Below, one piece after another: positions 24,494 to 32,735 of a DNA stretch of 64,000 nt; positions within the stretch are counted from its first letter, which is position 1, and every line of letters begins with the position of its first letter. Origin of the DNA: Isoptericola halotolerans (GTDB taxonomy: Bacteria; Actinomycetota; Actinomycetes; Actinomycetales; Cellulomonadaceae); the NCBI RefSeq assembly GCF_013149785.1, contig NZ_JABEZU010000001.1, positions 682,001 through 746,000 of the forward strand, given 5' to 3'. Both the position numbers and the translations under genes were made by a program. The notes beneath the pieces were generated by a model. That model did no database searches. It worked only from the letters and a program-made list of their open reading frames with translations, and was not told the origin of the DNA.

Positions 24494-25101
24494 TGGTGCG
24501 CGTCGCCCTCCCCGGTGCCGTGCGGACGGTCGCCCTGGTCGCGGCCGTCGGGCTGGTCGCTGCCTGCGGCGCCGCCGACTCCGGTGCCGGCGACGTCGTC
24601 GGGCAGGGCTTCGTGTCCGGCGACGGCTCCGTGCAGCAGTGGGAGCCCGACGAGCGCGGCGACGTCGTGACCGTCGAGGGCACCTCGTTCGAGGGCGACG
24701 ACGTCTCCACCGCGGACTGGCTCGGCGACGTCGTCGTGCTCAACACCTGGTACGCCGGCTGCGCCCCGTGCCGCGCCGAGGCGCCGGACCTGGTGGCGCT
24801 CGCCGAGGACCGTGCGGACGACGGCGTGCACCTGCTCGGCATCAACACCGAGGACGACGCCGGCACGGCCCTGGCCTTCCAGCGCACCTTCGACGTGACC
24901 TACCCGTCGATCGAGGACCGCAGCGGCCAGGTCGTGGCCGGGCTCTCCGGCGTCGTGCCGCTGCAGGCCGTGCCGTCCACGGTGGTGCTCGACGCCGAGG
25001 GCCGCGTGGCCGCCCGCGTCGTCGGCCAGGTCGCCGGGTCCACCCTGGACGGGATCGTCGACGACGTGCTGTCGGGGACGAGCCCCGAGGGGAGCGCCTG
25101 A
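24493..25101 (+). CDS. ResA/TlpA-like thiol-disulfide reductase lipoprotein
   Basis: Extracytoplasmic thioredoxin-fold protein that keeps apocytochrome c haem-site cysteines reduced. The 202-residue protein has an N-terminal signal ending in a lipobox (LVAAC, lipidated Cys25), then a redoxin domain with NTWYAGCAPC (Cys90, Cys93) and cis-Pro in AVPSTVVLD. It follows the phosphatase gene with overlapping stop/start and is directly followed by ccdA. CcdA should supply its electrons and ResB/CcsB use the reduced apocytochrome. Confidence 0.92.
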   Translation: MVRVALPGAVRTVALVAAVGLVAACGAADSGAGDVVGQGFVSGDGSVQQWEPDERGDVVTVEGTSFEGDDVSTADWLGDVVVLNTWYAGCAPCRAEAPDLVALAEDRADDGVHLLGINTEDDAGTALAFQRTFDVTYPSIEDRSGQVVAGLSGVVPLQAVPSTVVLDAEGRVAARVVGQVAGSTLDGIVDDVLSGTSPEGSA

Positions 25102-25926
25102 GTGGGTGAGGCCTTCGCCACCACGGCCGTGAGCGGCTCGCTGCTGCTCGCGGTCCTCGTCGCGCTGCTCGCCGGTCTCGTGTCGTTCGCCTCGCCCTGC
25201 GTGCTGCCGCTGGTCCCCGGGTACGTGGGCTACGTCGGCGGGCTCGCGGCGGCGAACGCCGGACCTGCACGTTCAGGGCGCGCCGACGGCCCGGCCGGCT
25301 CGGCGGGCACGGCCGGGCCGACGACGGCGGCACCCCCGCGCGCCCCCGGCCGCGGGCGCGTCGTGCTGGGCGTCGCGCTCTTCGTGCTCGGCTTCACCGC
25401 CGTGTTCGTCGCGCTCATGGCGGCCGCCGGGGCCGTGGGCTCCTACCTCGTGCGCTACGAGGACGTCCTGACCCGAGTGCTCGGCGTCGTCGTGATCCTC
25501 ATGGGCGTGGCGTTCCTCGGCGGTATCCGGTTCCTGCAGCGGGAGCGGCGGCTGCACGTCAGCCCGCGCGCGGGTCTGTGGGGTGCGCCGCTGCTCGGCG
25601 TCGTCTTCGGCCTGGGCTGGACGCCGTGCCTCGGTCCGACGCTCGCCGCCGTGCAGTCCCTCGCGCTCAACGAGGCCTCGGCCGGGCGCGGCGTCGTCCT
25701 GGGGATCGCGTACTGCATCGGCCTCGGCGTGCCGTTCCTGCTGGTCGCCCTCGGGCTGCAGTCCTCGGAGCGCATGCTCGGCTTCCTGCGACGCCACCGG
25801 CTCGCGATCATGCGGTGCGGCGGCGGGCTGCTCGTCCTCATCGGCCTGACCATGGTCACGGGTGTGTGGGGCTCGTTGACGAGCATGCTGCAGAGCTGGA
25901 TCAGCGGATACACGACGGTGGTGTGA
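25102..25926 (+). CDS. ccdA: Cytochrome c biogenesis protein CcdA
   Basis: Membrane thiol-electron carrier moving reducing power from cytoplasmic thioredoxin to ResA. The 274-residue protein has six hydrophobic helices and conserved cysteines Cys33 in SFASPCVLPLVPGY and about Cys176 in GWTPCLGP. An Ala/Gly-rich loop (about residues 50-85) is longer than in Bacillus CcdA. It begins with GTG right after the resA stop and overlaps resB by one base. Confidence 0.93.
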   Translation: MGEAFATTAVSGSLLLAVLVALLAGLVSFASPCVLPLVPGYVGYVGGLAAANAGPARSGRADGPAGSAGTAGPTTAAPPRAPGRGRVVLGVALFVLGFTAVFVALMAAAGAVGSYLVRYEDVLTRVLGVVVILMGVAFLGGIRFLQRERRLHVSPRAGLWGAPLLGVVFGLGWTPCLGPTLAAVQSLALNEASAGRGVVLGIAYCIGLGVPFLLVALGLQSSERMLGFLRRHRLAIMRCGGGLLVLIGLTMVTGVWGSLTSMLQSWISGYTTVV

Positions 25927-27704
25927 TGAGCGGACGCAGCTATCGTCCCGAGGGGATCGCGGACGAGTTCACCCAGGGCGCCCGGGGCGGCGAGCAGCCG
26001 ACCGACGCCGGTTCCGAGGGCGCCGCGCCGACCGACGCTCCGCCGTCGGGCACGGCACGCGCCCCCCGGATCGGCTGGCGCGGGATGCTGCGCTGGACCT
26101 GGCGGCAGCTCACCAGCATGCGGGTCGCCCTCATGCTGCTCATGCTGCTCGCCGTCGCCGCGGTACCCGGCTCGATCTTCCCGCAGCGCAGCCAGGACCC
26201 GGCCGCCGTCGTCGAGTACCTCGGCGAGCACCCCACCGCGGGCGAGTGGCTCGACCGGTTCGGGTTCTTCGAGGTCTACTCGTCGGTCTGGTTCTCGGCG
26301 ATCTACCTGCTGCTCTTCGTGTCCCTCGTGGGCTGCATCGTGCCGCGCACGATCGCGCACGCCAAGGCGGTGCGTCACCGGCCTCCACGCCCCCCGGCAC
26401 GTTTCGCACGGTTCCCCGCCCAGGCCTCGGGGACCACGTCGGCCGCTCCGCAGGAGGTGACGGACGCCCTCGCCGCCCACCTGCGCGGACGCCGCTGGCT
26501 GCCGGCGTTCCGCGTGGACACGGCAGCGGAGCCGGCGCACGAGGCCCGCGGCAAGGTCCCCGCCCGGCCCGCGGCGCGCACCGTGGCCGCAGAGCGCGGC
26601 TACCTGCGCGAGAGCGGCAACCTGCTGTTCCACCTGGCGCTGCTCGGGCTGATCGTCGCCGTCGGCGTCGGGCAGCTGATGCACTACCGGGGCCAGGCGA
26701 TCATCACCGAGGGACGCGGGTTCGCCAACGCCGTCGTCGACTACGACACGTTCGAGAGCGGGGCGTGGTTCCAGCCCGAGTCGCTGGTGCCCTTCTCGAT
26801 GACGCTGGACTCGTTCACCTCGCAGTTCGCGACCGACACCGTCGCCTTCGCGCAGTCGCGGGACTTCACGGCCGCGGTGACGGTGACCGAGCCGGACGGG
26901 TCGTCGTCGCAGGAGACCATCAAGGTCAACCACCCGCTGACGATCGACGGCTCCAAGATCTACCTGCAGGGCAACGGCTACGCCCCGCAGATCACGGTCG
27001 AGGACGCCGAGGGAGCGATCGCGTTCTCCGGCCGCGTGCCGTTCCTGCCGGAGGACCAGGTCTACACCTCGCGAGGCGTCGTCAAGGTCCCTGACGTCTC
27101 GCCCGGCCTCGACCAGGTGGGCCTCATCGGCTACTTCCTGCCGACGGCCGTCATCGAGGCCGACGGCTCGGCACGCTCGGTCTTCCCCCTGCCGGAGAGC
27201 CCGCTGCTGGTGCTCGAGGTGTACCGCGGCGACCTCGGCCTGGACGAGGGCGTCCCCCAGAACGTCTACCGCCTCGACACCGAGAGCCTCACGCCGTCGC
27301 TGGACGCGAACGGGGACCGGGTGACCCTCCTGCTCGAGCCGGGGGACACCGTCGAGCTGCCCGACGGCCTGGGCACCGTCTCGCTCGGCGAGGACGTGCC
27401 CCGGTTCGTCGCCCTCGACCTGCGCCACGACCCGTCGCTGGTCTGGGTGCTCGGGTTCTCCCTGGCCGCGCTCGTCGGCCTGACCGGCTCGCTGTTCCTG
27501 CCCCGCCGCCGCGTCTGGGTGCGATCATGGGTGGACGACGGCGTCACGCGCGTCGAGGTCGCCGGCCTCGCCCGGGGCGACGACGTCGGCCTGCAGCCCG
27601 AGGTGGATCGCACGCTCGCCGCGGTCCCGGGTCTGGACGACCCCGCCACCGAGCCTGACCCCGACCCTGTCACCGTCACGACGCACGACCCTGAGAGAGG
27701 CTGA
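25926..27704 (+). CDS. resB: Cytochrome c biogenesis protein ResB (system II)
   Basis: Part of the ResB-CcsB haem handling and ligation complex of system II cytochrome c maturation. The 592-residue protein has three N-terminal-half helices (RVALMLLMLLAVAAVPGSIF and others), a large extracytoplasmic domain with the family segment VNHPLTIDGSKIYLQGNGYAP, and a final helix before a charged cytoplasmic tail. It starts one base inside the ccdA stop and is followed by ccsB after two bases. Confidence 0.93.
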   Translation: MSGRSYRPEGIADEFTQGARGGEQPTDAGSEGAAPTDAPPSGTARAPRIGWRGMLRWTWRQLTSMRVALMLLMLLAVAAVPGSIFPQRSQDPAAVVEYLGEHPTAGEWLDRFGFFEVYSSVWFSAIYLLLFVSLVGCIVPRTIAHAKAVRHRPPRPPARFARFPAQASGTTSAAPQEVTDALAAHLRGRRWLPAFRVDTAAEPAHEARGKVPARPAARTVAAERGYLRESGNLLFHLALLGLIVAVGVGQLMHYRGQAIITEGRGFANAVVDYDTFESGAWFQPESLVPFSMTLDSFTSQFATDTVAFAQSRDFTAAVTVTEPDGSSSQETIKVNHPLTIDGSKIYLQGNGYAPQITVEDAEGAIAFSGRVPFLPEDQVYTSRGVVKVPDVSPGLDQVGLIGYFLPTAVIEADGSARSVFPLPESPLLVLEVYRGDLGLDEGVPQNVYRLDTESLTPSLDANGDRVTLLLEPGDTVELPDGLGTVSLGEDVPRFVALDLRHDPSLVWVLGFSLAALVGLTGSLFLPRRRVWVRSWVDDGVTRVEVAGLARGDDVGLQPEVDRTLAAVPGLDDPATEPDPDPVTVTTHDPERG

Positions 27705-27706
27705 CC

Positions 27707-28693
27707 ATGGAGATCGCCGAGCTGAGCGACCTGCTCGTCTGGGCCGCGGCGACCGCGCTCGCCGTCGCGATGATCGCGTTCGCCGTCGACCTGGGGCGGC
27801 GCACCGAGGAGCGCGTCGGCGCCCGCACGCAGGAGCGGGTGGCCGTCGGGGCCGCGACGGCCCCGGGCGCGCCGACCGCCGGTGCCGACGCGCCGGCCGC
27901 CGGTGCCGACGCGCCGGCCGAGGCCGCACCGCGCCGTCGGGCCGCGGGGATCGCCATGGCGACCACCTGGCTCGGCACGGCGATGCTGCTGGCCGCCATC
28001 GTGCTGCGCGGGCTCGCCGCCGGGCGCACCCCGTGGGCCAACATGTACGAGTTCACGATGGTGGGCTCTTTCATCGCGCTGGTCGTGTTCCTGCTGCTCA
28101 ACGTGCGACGTGACGTGCGGTTCCTCGGGGCGTTCGTCACCGGGTTGGTGACGCTGTTCCTCGTGGTGGGCCTGAACTCGTTCCACGTGGCAGCGACCGG
28201 TGTCCAGCCCGCGCTGCAGAACTACTGGCTGGTGCTGCACGTCGGCGTCGCGATCGCCGCCACCGGGATCTTCACCGTGTCGTTCGTGATGTCGGCGCTG
28301 CAGCTCCTGCGCGACGTCCGCGACGAGGGCAGCCCGTTCCTCTCCCGACCAGGGTTCCGCTGGCTGGACCGGACCCCTGTCCCGGCGACCCTGGAGTCGA
28401 TGTCGTTCCGGCTCAACGCCGTCGGGTTCGTCATGTGGACCTTCACGATCATCGGCGGGGCGATCTGGGCCGAGGACGCCTGGGGCCGCTACTGGGGCTG
28501 GGACCCCAAGGAGGTCTGGAGCTTCGTCATCTGGGTCGTGTACGCGGCGTACCTGCACGCGCGCACCACGCGCGGCTGGTCGGGGCGCCGCGCGGCGTGG
28601 TTCGTCGTCGTCGGCTACGCCTGCGTGCTGTTCAACTTCACGGGCGTGAACCTGATCTTCAACGGCAAGCACTCCTACTCCGGCATCAGCTGA
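27707..28693 (+). CDS. ccsB: Cytochrome c biogenesis protein CcsB/CcsA (haem handling)
   Basis: Integral membrane haem-binding subunit that, with ResB, attaches haem to apocytochrome c. The 328-residue protein carries the tryptophan-rich WWD-type signature WGRYWGWDPKEVWSFVIW (about 260-275) and conserved haem-ligand histidines (NSFHVAATG, LVLHVGVA, KHSYSG). A cytoplasmic loop near residues 55-75 contains two copies of GADAPAA from an exact 21-bp DNA repeat (27878-27919). It closes the operon; a hairpin follows. Confidence 0.94.
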   Translation: MEIAELSDLLVWAAATALAVAMIAFAVDLGRRTEERVGARTQERVAVGAATAPGAPTAGADAPAAGADAPAEAAPRRRAAGIAMATTWLGTAMLLAAIVLRGLAAGRTPWANMYEFTMVGSFIALVVFLLLNVRRDVRFLGAFVTGLVTLFLVVGLNSFHVAATGVQPALQNYWLVLHVGVAIAATGIFTVSFVMSALQLLRDVRDEGSPFLSRPGFRWLDRTPVPATLESMSFRLNAVGFVMWTFTIIGGAIWAEDAWGRYWGWDPKEVWSFVIWVVYAAYLHARTTRGWSGRRAAWFVVVGYACVLFNFTGVNLIFNGKHSYSGIS

Positions 28694-28701
28694 CCGGGTC
28701 G

Positions 28702-28719
28702 GCCCGCCCTTCCGCGGGC
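28702..28719. terminator. Hairpin after ccsB
   Basis: GCCCGC (28702-28707) and GCGGGC (28714-28719) form a stem with a 6-base loop between ccsB and the convergent PLDc_N gene. It is flanked by a 10-bp direct repeat GCTGACCGGG (28689-28698 and 28721-28730). Confidence 0.5.
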
Positions 28720-28746
28720 GGCTGACCGGGCCGGCCGCGCCGGGTG

Positions 28747-29094
28747 CTACCTCGGCGAGTCGCCGTCGCCCTCGCCCCGCTCGCGGCGCTGCTGACGGCG
28801 CTTCTCCTGCTCGAGGCGCCACAGGAAGTCCGGGTCGTCGTCGGGGGCGACGGGTCCGGAGGGCCGACGGGGGCCGCGACCGGGCCGGGCGCCGCGTCCG
28901 CCCGACCCTCCGCGGCGTCGGGACTGCTTGGTGGCGATCCAGGTGATCGGACCGAAGACGGGCAGCAGGACGATGATGACGACCCAGAGCCACTTGGGCA
29001 GCCCGGCGCGATCCTCCTCCTGAGACGCGGAGAGGTCGGCGAGGCTGTAGACCAACAGGCCGACGACGACGAGGCCCACCAGGACGCGGAACAT
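28747..29094 (-). CDS. PLDc_N-domain small membrane protein
   Basis: A 115-residue protein with two predicted helices (about 3-20 and 37-55). The PLDc_N-type motif LPKWLWVVIIVLLPVFGPITW is followed by a basic, disordered cytoplasmic tail rich in Arg and Gly. The family name comes from the N-terminus of phospholipase D-like proteins; no catalytic domain is present. Function unknown. ATG 29092-29094 follows a leaderless -10 (minus-strand TAGGCT, complement of 29101-29106). Confidence 0.85.
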   Translation of the reverse strand: MFRVLVGLVVVGLLVYSLADLSASQEEDRAGLPKWLWVVIIVLLPVFGPITWIATKQSRRRGGSGGRGARPGRGPRRPSGPVAPDDDPDFLWRLEQEKRRQQRRERGEGDGDSPR

Positions 29095-29161
29095 TCCCTC
29101 AGCCTAGTTCTCCTGGAGGCGGGAACCGAATCGCGGGGGACGGCTCCACGACGGGCGGCCG

Positions 29162-29167
29162 TATCCT
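29162..29167 (+). promoter_or_regulatory. Leaderless -10 element of the DUF4229 gene
   Basis: TATCCT, six bases (ggaggg), then GTG at 29174. The purine run is too close to act as a Shine-Dalgarno. Confidence 0.5.
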
Positions 29168-29173
29168 GGAGGG

Positions 29174-29485
29174 GTGCCTCTCGTGATCTACACCGTGCTC
29201 CGCCTGCTCCTCTTCGCCGTCGCGCTCGGCGTCGGGTACCTGGTCGGGCTGCGCAGCTGGTTGCTGCTGCTCGTGGCGATCGTGGTGGCCTTCGGGGTCG
29301 CCTACCTGGTGCTGACGAAGCAGAAGGACGCGGCGGCCCGGTGGCTCGCCGAGCGTGCCGAGCGCCGTCGGGCGGGCCAGGAGGGCCTGGACAGGGTCAT
29401 CGACGAGGATGCTGCCGCCGAGGACTCCGCCGTCGACGAGGCGAGCCGCACCGACGGGCCGAACAGGAACTTGGGCCCGCAATAG
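29174..29485 (+). CDS. DUF4229 domain-containing membrane protein
   Basis: A 103-residue actinobacterial protein with two tight hydrophobic helices (VIYTVLRLLLFAVALGVGYL and LLLLVAIVVAFGVAYLVL) and a charged cytoplasmic tail with DAAARWLAERAERR. This matches the DUF4229 pattern. Function unknown. It is commonly found near menaquinone genes in actinobacteria as I recall, and it converges on menA here. Confidence 0.85.
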   Translation: MPLVIYTVLRLLLFAVALGVGYLVGLRSWLLLLVAIVVAFGVAYLVLTKQKDAAARWLAERAERRRAGQEGLDRVIDEDAAAEDSAVDEASRTDGPNRNLGPQ

Positions 29486-29522
29486 TGGCCCGTTGCGGGC
29501 ACAGGCTCCTGGTCGGCGAGGG

Positions 29523-30392
29523 CTACAGCGCCAGGCCCAGGCCGAGCAGGACGCCGTAGGCGAGCTCGAACAGCCCGGTCCCGGCGAGCACGGGGATCAG
29601 CGCCCTGCCGCGTGCCCCGGCGATCACGGTGGTCGCCAGCAGCACGGCGGGGAGCAGCAGCACGGCGACCAGGATTGCCCACGGGTTCCACACGGCGCAG
29701 GCGAGCCCGAGCAGGACGGGCAGCACGACCCACAGGGCGTACAGCCGCCGTGCGCGGCGGTCGCCGAGGCGCACGGCCAGCGTGCGCTTGCCGGCCACCG
29801 CGTCCGTGGGGATGTCGCGCACGTTGTTGACCATGAGCAGCGCGCAGGCGATCAGGCCCACCCCGACGGCGCCGAGCACGGCAGGCCAGGTGATCCGGTC
29901 CGCCTGCGTGTAGGTGGTGCCGAGGGTGGCCACCAGGCCGAAGAAGACGAACACACCGGCCTCGCCGAGGCCCGCGTACCCGTAGGGCCGTTTGCCGCCG
30001 GTGTAGTACCACCCGGCGAGCATCGACACGGCGCCGACGGCGATCAGCCACCAGTGGCCGCTCACGGCGCACAGCGCCAGTCCGAGCAGCCCGGCCACCC
30101 CGAACGCGCCGAACGCCGCGGCCTTCACCTGTCCCGGTCGGGCGATGCCCGACGCCGTCAGGCGCAGCGGGCCGACGCGGTCGAGGTCCGTGCCGCGGAC
30201 GCCGTCGGAGTAGTCGTTGGCGTAGTTGACGCCGACCTGCAGCGCGAGCGCGACACCGAGGGCCAGCACGGCGGGCAGCCAGTCGAAGGCGTCGACCTGG
30301 GCGGCGGCGCCGGTACCGATGGCGACGGGCGCGGCGGCGGCGGGCAGGGTGCGGGGCCGGGCTCCGGCGACCCACTGGGCCGTGCTGGCCAT
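29523..30392 (-). CDS. menA: 1,4-dihydroxy-2-naphthoate polyprenyltransferase
   Basis: Membrane UbiA-family enzyme joining 1,4-dihydroxy-2-naphthoate to a polyprenyl diphosphate, giving demethylmenaquinone. The 289-residue protein has about nine helices, the first Asp-rich motif NYANDYSDG (57-65) for Mg-diphosphate binding and a second in NNVRDIPTDAVAGKRTLAVR. ATG at 30390-30392 follows GAGGAG. It lies 11 bases downstream of menE on the same strand, so the two form an operon. MenG further right completes the quinone. Confidence 0.95.
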   Translation of the reverse strand: MASTAQWVAGARPRTLPAAAAPVAIGTGAAAQVDAFDWLPAVLALGVALALQVGVNYANDYSDGVRGTDLDRVGPLRLTASGIARPGQVKAAAFGAFGVAGLLGLALCAVSGHWWLIAVGAVSMLAGWYYTGGKRPYGYAGLGEAGVFVFFGLVATLGTTYTQADRITWPAVLGAVGVGLIACALLMVNNVRDIPTDAVAGKRTLAVRLGDRRARRLYALWVVLPVLLGLACAVWNPWAILVAVLLLPAVLLATTVIAGARGRALIPVLAGTGLFELAYGVLLGLGLAL

Positions 30393-30403
30393 GCGAGCTC
30401 CTC

Positions 30404-31549
30404 TCAGTCGCGCGCGGAACGGGCGCGCACCAGGTCGACGACGGCGGCACGGTCGACCTTGCCGGGTCCGCGCAGGGGGAGGTCCGCCACCCGCAGCAGG
30501 CGGCGGGGCGCGGCGGCCGGGCCGAGTCTAGCCGCGACGGCGGACCGCACCCGTGCCAGCTCCGTCGCCTCCCCGTCGCCACCCACAGCATCTGACAGCA
30601 CGGCGACCAGCTCCTGGCCCCACTCGTCGTGCGGCACGCCGACGACGCACACCTCGGCGCCCAGCAGCTCGCCGAGCACCGTCTCCACAGCGGTCGGTGC
30701 GACGTTCACCCCGCCGGTGACCACGACGTCGTCGGCGCGACCGAGGACCCGCAGCACGCCGTCGTCCACCACCCCGAGGTCGCTGGTGCGGAACCAGCGT
30801 CCGTCCGGGCCCTCGCTGAACGCTGCCGCGCCGGCCTCGTCGTCGCCGAGGTAGCCGGTGGCCAGCACGGGTCCGCCCAGCTCGACGACGCCCGGGTGTC
30901 CGCCGGGGGCGTCGACGCGGACCCGCACGCCCCGCAGCGGCAGCCCGTCGTACACGCAGCCGCCCGCGGTCTCGGACATCCCGTAGGTCCGCACCACCGG
31001 CACCCCGGCGTCCCGGGCGCGGGCGAGCAGCCGCGGCGGGGTCGCCGCACCCCCCAGCAGCACCGCCCCGCACCGGGCGAGCGCCTCCAGCGCGGCCGGT
31101 GCACCGCCGTCGGCGGCCTCGACCACGCGGTGCAGCTGGGTCGGCACCAGCGAGAGGTGCACCGGGTCGTCCCCGGCGAGGGGGTCGGCGAGCAGCTCGG
31201 CCAGCGCCTCCGCGCGGAACGGCCCGGGGCCGGCGACCGTGAGCGGCGTGCCGGCCAGCAGCGAGCGCACGATCACCTGCATCCCCGCGACATGGGTGGG
31301 CGGCAGGGTCAGCACCCAGCGGCCGGCGGCGCCGAGCCGCTCGCGGGTCGCGGCGGCGGCCGCACGCAGCGCCTCGGCGGTCAGGGCGACCTCGCGCGGC
31401 GTCCCGGTCGAGCCGGACGTGCGCACCACGAGCGCGGTGCCCGACGGCGGCGCCTGCGCCGTGAGGCGGGGCAGCGGCGCGACCGGTGGGCCGCCGTCGA
31501 GCGCACGGCGCATGCCGCCCACGAGCGCGGCGAGGTCGGGAGTGCTCAC
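30404..31549 (-). CDS. menE: o-Succinylbenzoate-CoA ligase
   Basis: Acyl-adenylate enzyme activating o-succinylbenzoate with CoA and ATP in menaquinone synthesis. The 381-residue protein is shorter than Bacillus MenE but has the key motifs: P-loop RTSGSTGTPRE (about 43-53), YGMSETAGG, the hinge TSDLG, and the C-terminal catalytic Lys in GKVDRA. The GTG at 31547-31549 is set by a leaderless -10; a start seven codons earlier would cover that promoter. It is first in the menE-menA operon. Confidence 0.92.
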   Translation of the reverse strand: MSTPDLAALVGGMRRALDGGPPVAPLPRLTAQAPPSGTALVVRTSGSTGTPREVALTAEALRAAAAATRERLGAAGRWVLTLPPTHVAGMQVIVRSLLAGTPLTVAGPGPFRAEALAELLADPLAGDDPVHLSLVPTQLHRVVEAADGGAPAALEALARCGAVLLGGAATPPRLLARARDAGVPVVRTYGMSETAGGCVYDGLPLRGVRVRVDAPGGHPGVVELGGPVLATGYLGDDEAGAAAFSEGPDGRWFRTSDLGVVDDGVLRVLGRADDVVVTGGVNVAPTAVETVLGELLGAEVCVVGVPHDEWGQELVAVLSDAVGGDGEATELARVRSAVAARLGPAAAPRRLLRVADLPLRGPGKVDRAAVVDLVRARSARD

Positions 31550-31555
31550 CGGCTC

Positions 31556-31561
31556 ACGATA
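31556..31561 (-). promoter_or_regulatory. Leaderless -10 element of menE-menA
   Basis: Minus-strand TATCGT, six bases, then GTG at 31549. Confidence 0.5.
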
Positions 31562-31617
31562 GGCCGCCACGACACCGGCCAGGGGCCAGGCTCCGCGGCT
31601 CGGGCTGCTGCGTGACG

Positions 31618-31639
31618 TAGGGTGTGCGCCAGTTCACAC
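31618..31639 (+). promoter_or_regulatory. -10 element overlapping a weak Rex/CRP-like dyad before the DUF3048 lipoprotein
   Basis: TAGGGT (31618-31623) is a plausible -10. GTGTGC-gccagt-TCACAC (31622-31639) follows, matching TGTGAN6TCACA at 9 of 10 positions but the full Rex consensus at only 10 of 14. Regulatory meaning is uncertain. Confidence 0.35.
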
Positions 31640-31651
31640 CTCGGAGGACTG

Positions 31652-32719
31652 ATGACCGCACGGTTCACGCGGCCGGCGGCGCCCGGCGCGCTCCTCGGGA
31701 CCGCCCTGCTCCTGGTGGCCTGCAGCGGGCAGGAGCCTGCTCCGGCCCCGACGACGACGGTCGACGCGTCGGCCGCCGCGCAGAAGGCGGCACCACCCGA
31801 GCCGGACGCGTCGATCGTGTGGCCGCTGACCGGCGTCGAGACCGCCGAGGTCGCCGAGCGACCCGCGCTGGCGATCAAGATCGAGAACTCCCGCGAGGCG
31901 CGGCCGCAGACCGGCCTGGAGCAGGCCGACCTGGTCTGGGAGGAGGTCGTCGAGGGCGGCATCACCCGCTACGTGGCGGTCTACCACTCGAGCATCCCGG
32001 AGGCGGTCGAGCCGGTGCGCTCGGTGCGGCCGATGGACCCCGCGATCGTCGCCCCGCTGGACGGCATCCTCGCCTACTCCGGCGCTCAGCCGCCGTTCAT
32101 CGACGCGGTGGACGCCAGCGGGACGCAGTCGGTGATCATGGACGCGGGGGACGCCGGCTTCAGCCGGGACCCGAACCGGTACGCCCCGCACAACGTGGTC
32201 GGTGATCCCGAGGCCTTCCTGGCACAGGCCGACGGCGAGCGCACCGTGCCGCCCCCGGCGCAGTTCGCCTTCGCCGACGACCCGGGGGAGGGGACCGCCG
32301 TGAGCGACGGGACGCCGGCGTCGTCGCTGGAGGTCGTCATGTCGCGGATGCAGACCACGGGGTGGCAGTGGGACGAGGGCTCCGGCACGTGGCTGCGCAG
32401 CGAGGGCACCAGCCCGTCGATGTCGACCTCCGGCGACCAGCACGCGGCGACCAACGTCGTCGTCCTCGAGGTGGAGGTCGTGGACACGGCGTTCAAGGAC
32501 TCGTCCGGTGCGGCGGTGCCCGAGACGAGGCTCGTGGACTCCTCCGGCACCGGGGTGGTGGCGAGCGGGGGCAGCACGATCGATGTCGAGTGGTCCAAGG
32601 GTGGGCTCGACGAGCCCATCGAGCTGACGGCGGGTGGCGAGCCCGTCGAGCTGGCACCGGGCAGCACGTGGGTCGGGCTCATGCCGCAGGCCACCGGCTC
32701 GCTCACCGTCACAGGGTGA
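31652..32719 (+). CDS. DUF3048 domain-containing lipoprotein
   Basis: A 355-residue exported lipoprotein. The signal peptide ends in a lipobox (LLVAC, Cys24), followed by a Pro/Thr linker and a DUF3048 (YerB-like) domain: WPLTGVE, AIKIENSREARPQTGLEQAD, VWEEVVEGGITRYVAVY and PVRSVRPMD are family landmarks. A second C-terminal half (from about residue 215) matches the DUF3048_C layout. Function unknown; YerB-like proteins are cell-envelope associated. ATG 31652 follows GGAGG with a short 4-base gap. It lies between menE and menB. Confidence 0.9.
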   Translation: MTARFTRPAAPGALLGTALLLVACSGQEPAPAPTTTVDASAAAQKAAPPEPDASIVWPLTGVETAEVAERPALAIKIENSREARPQTGLEQADLVWEEVVEGGITRYVAVYHSSIPEAVEPVRSVRPMDPAIVAPLDGILAYSGAQPPFIDAVDASGTQSVIMDAGDAGFSRDPNRYAPHNVVGDPEAFLAQADGERTVPPPAQFAFADDPGEGTAVSDGTPASSLEVVMSRMQTTGWQWDEGSGTWLRSEGTSPSMSTSGDQHAATNVVVLEVEVVDTAFKDSSGAAVPETRLVDSSGTGVVASGGSTIDVEWSKGGLDEPIELTAGGEPVELAPGSTWVGLMPQATGSLTVTG

Positions 32720-32735
32720 GCGACCGGCGACCGCG

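Noticed and set aside
27878-27919. Regulatory direct repeat
   Set aside because: The exact 21-bp duplication is in frame inside ccsB and encodes a repeated loop; it is a coding microduplication.
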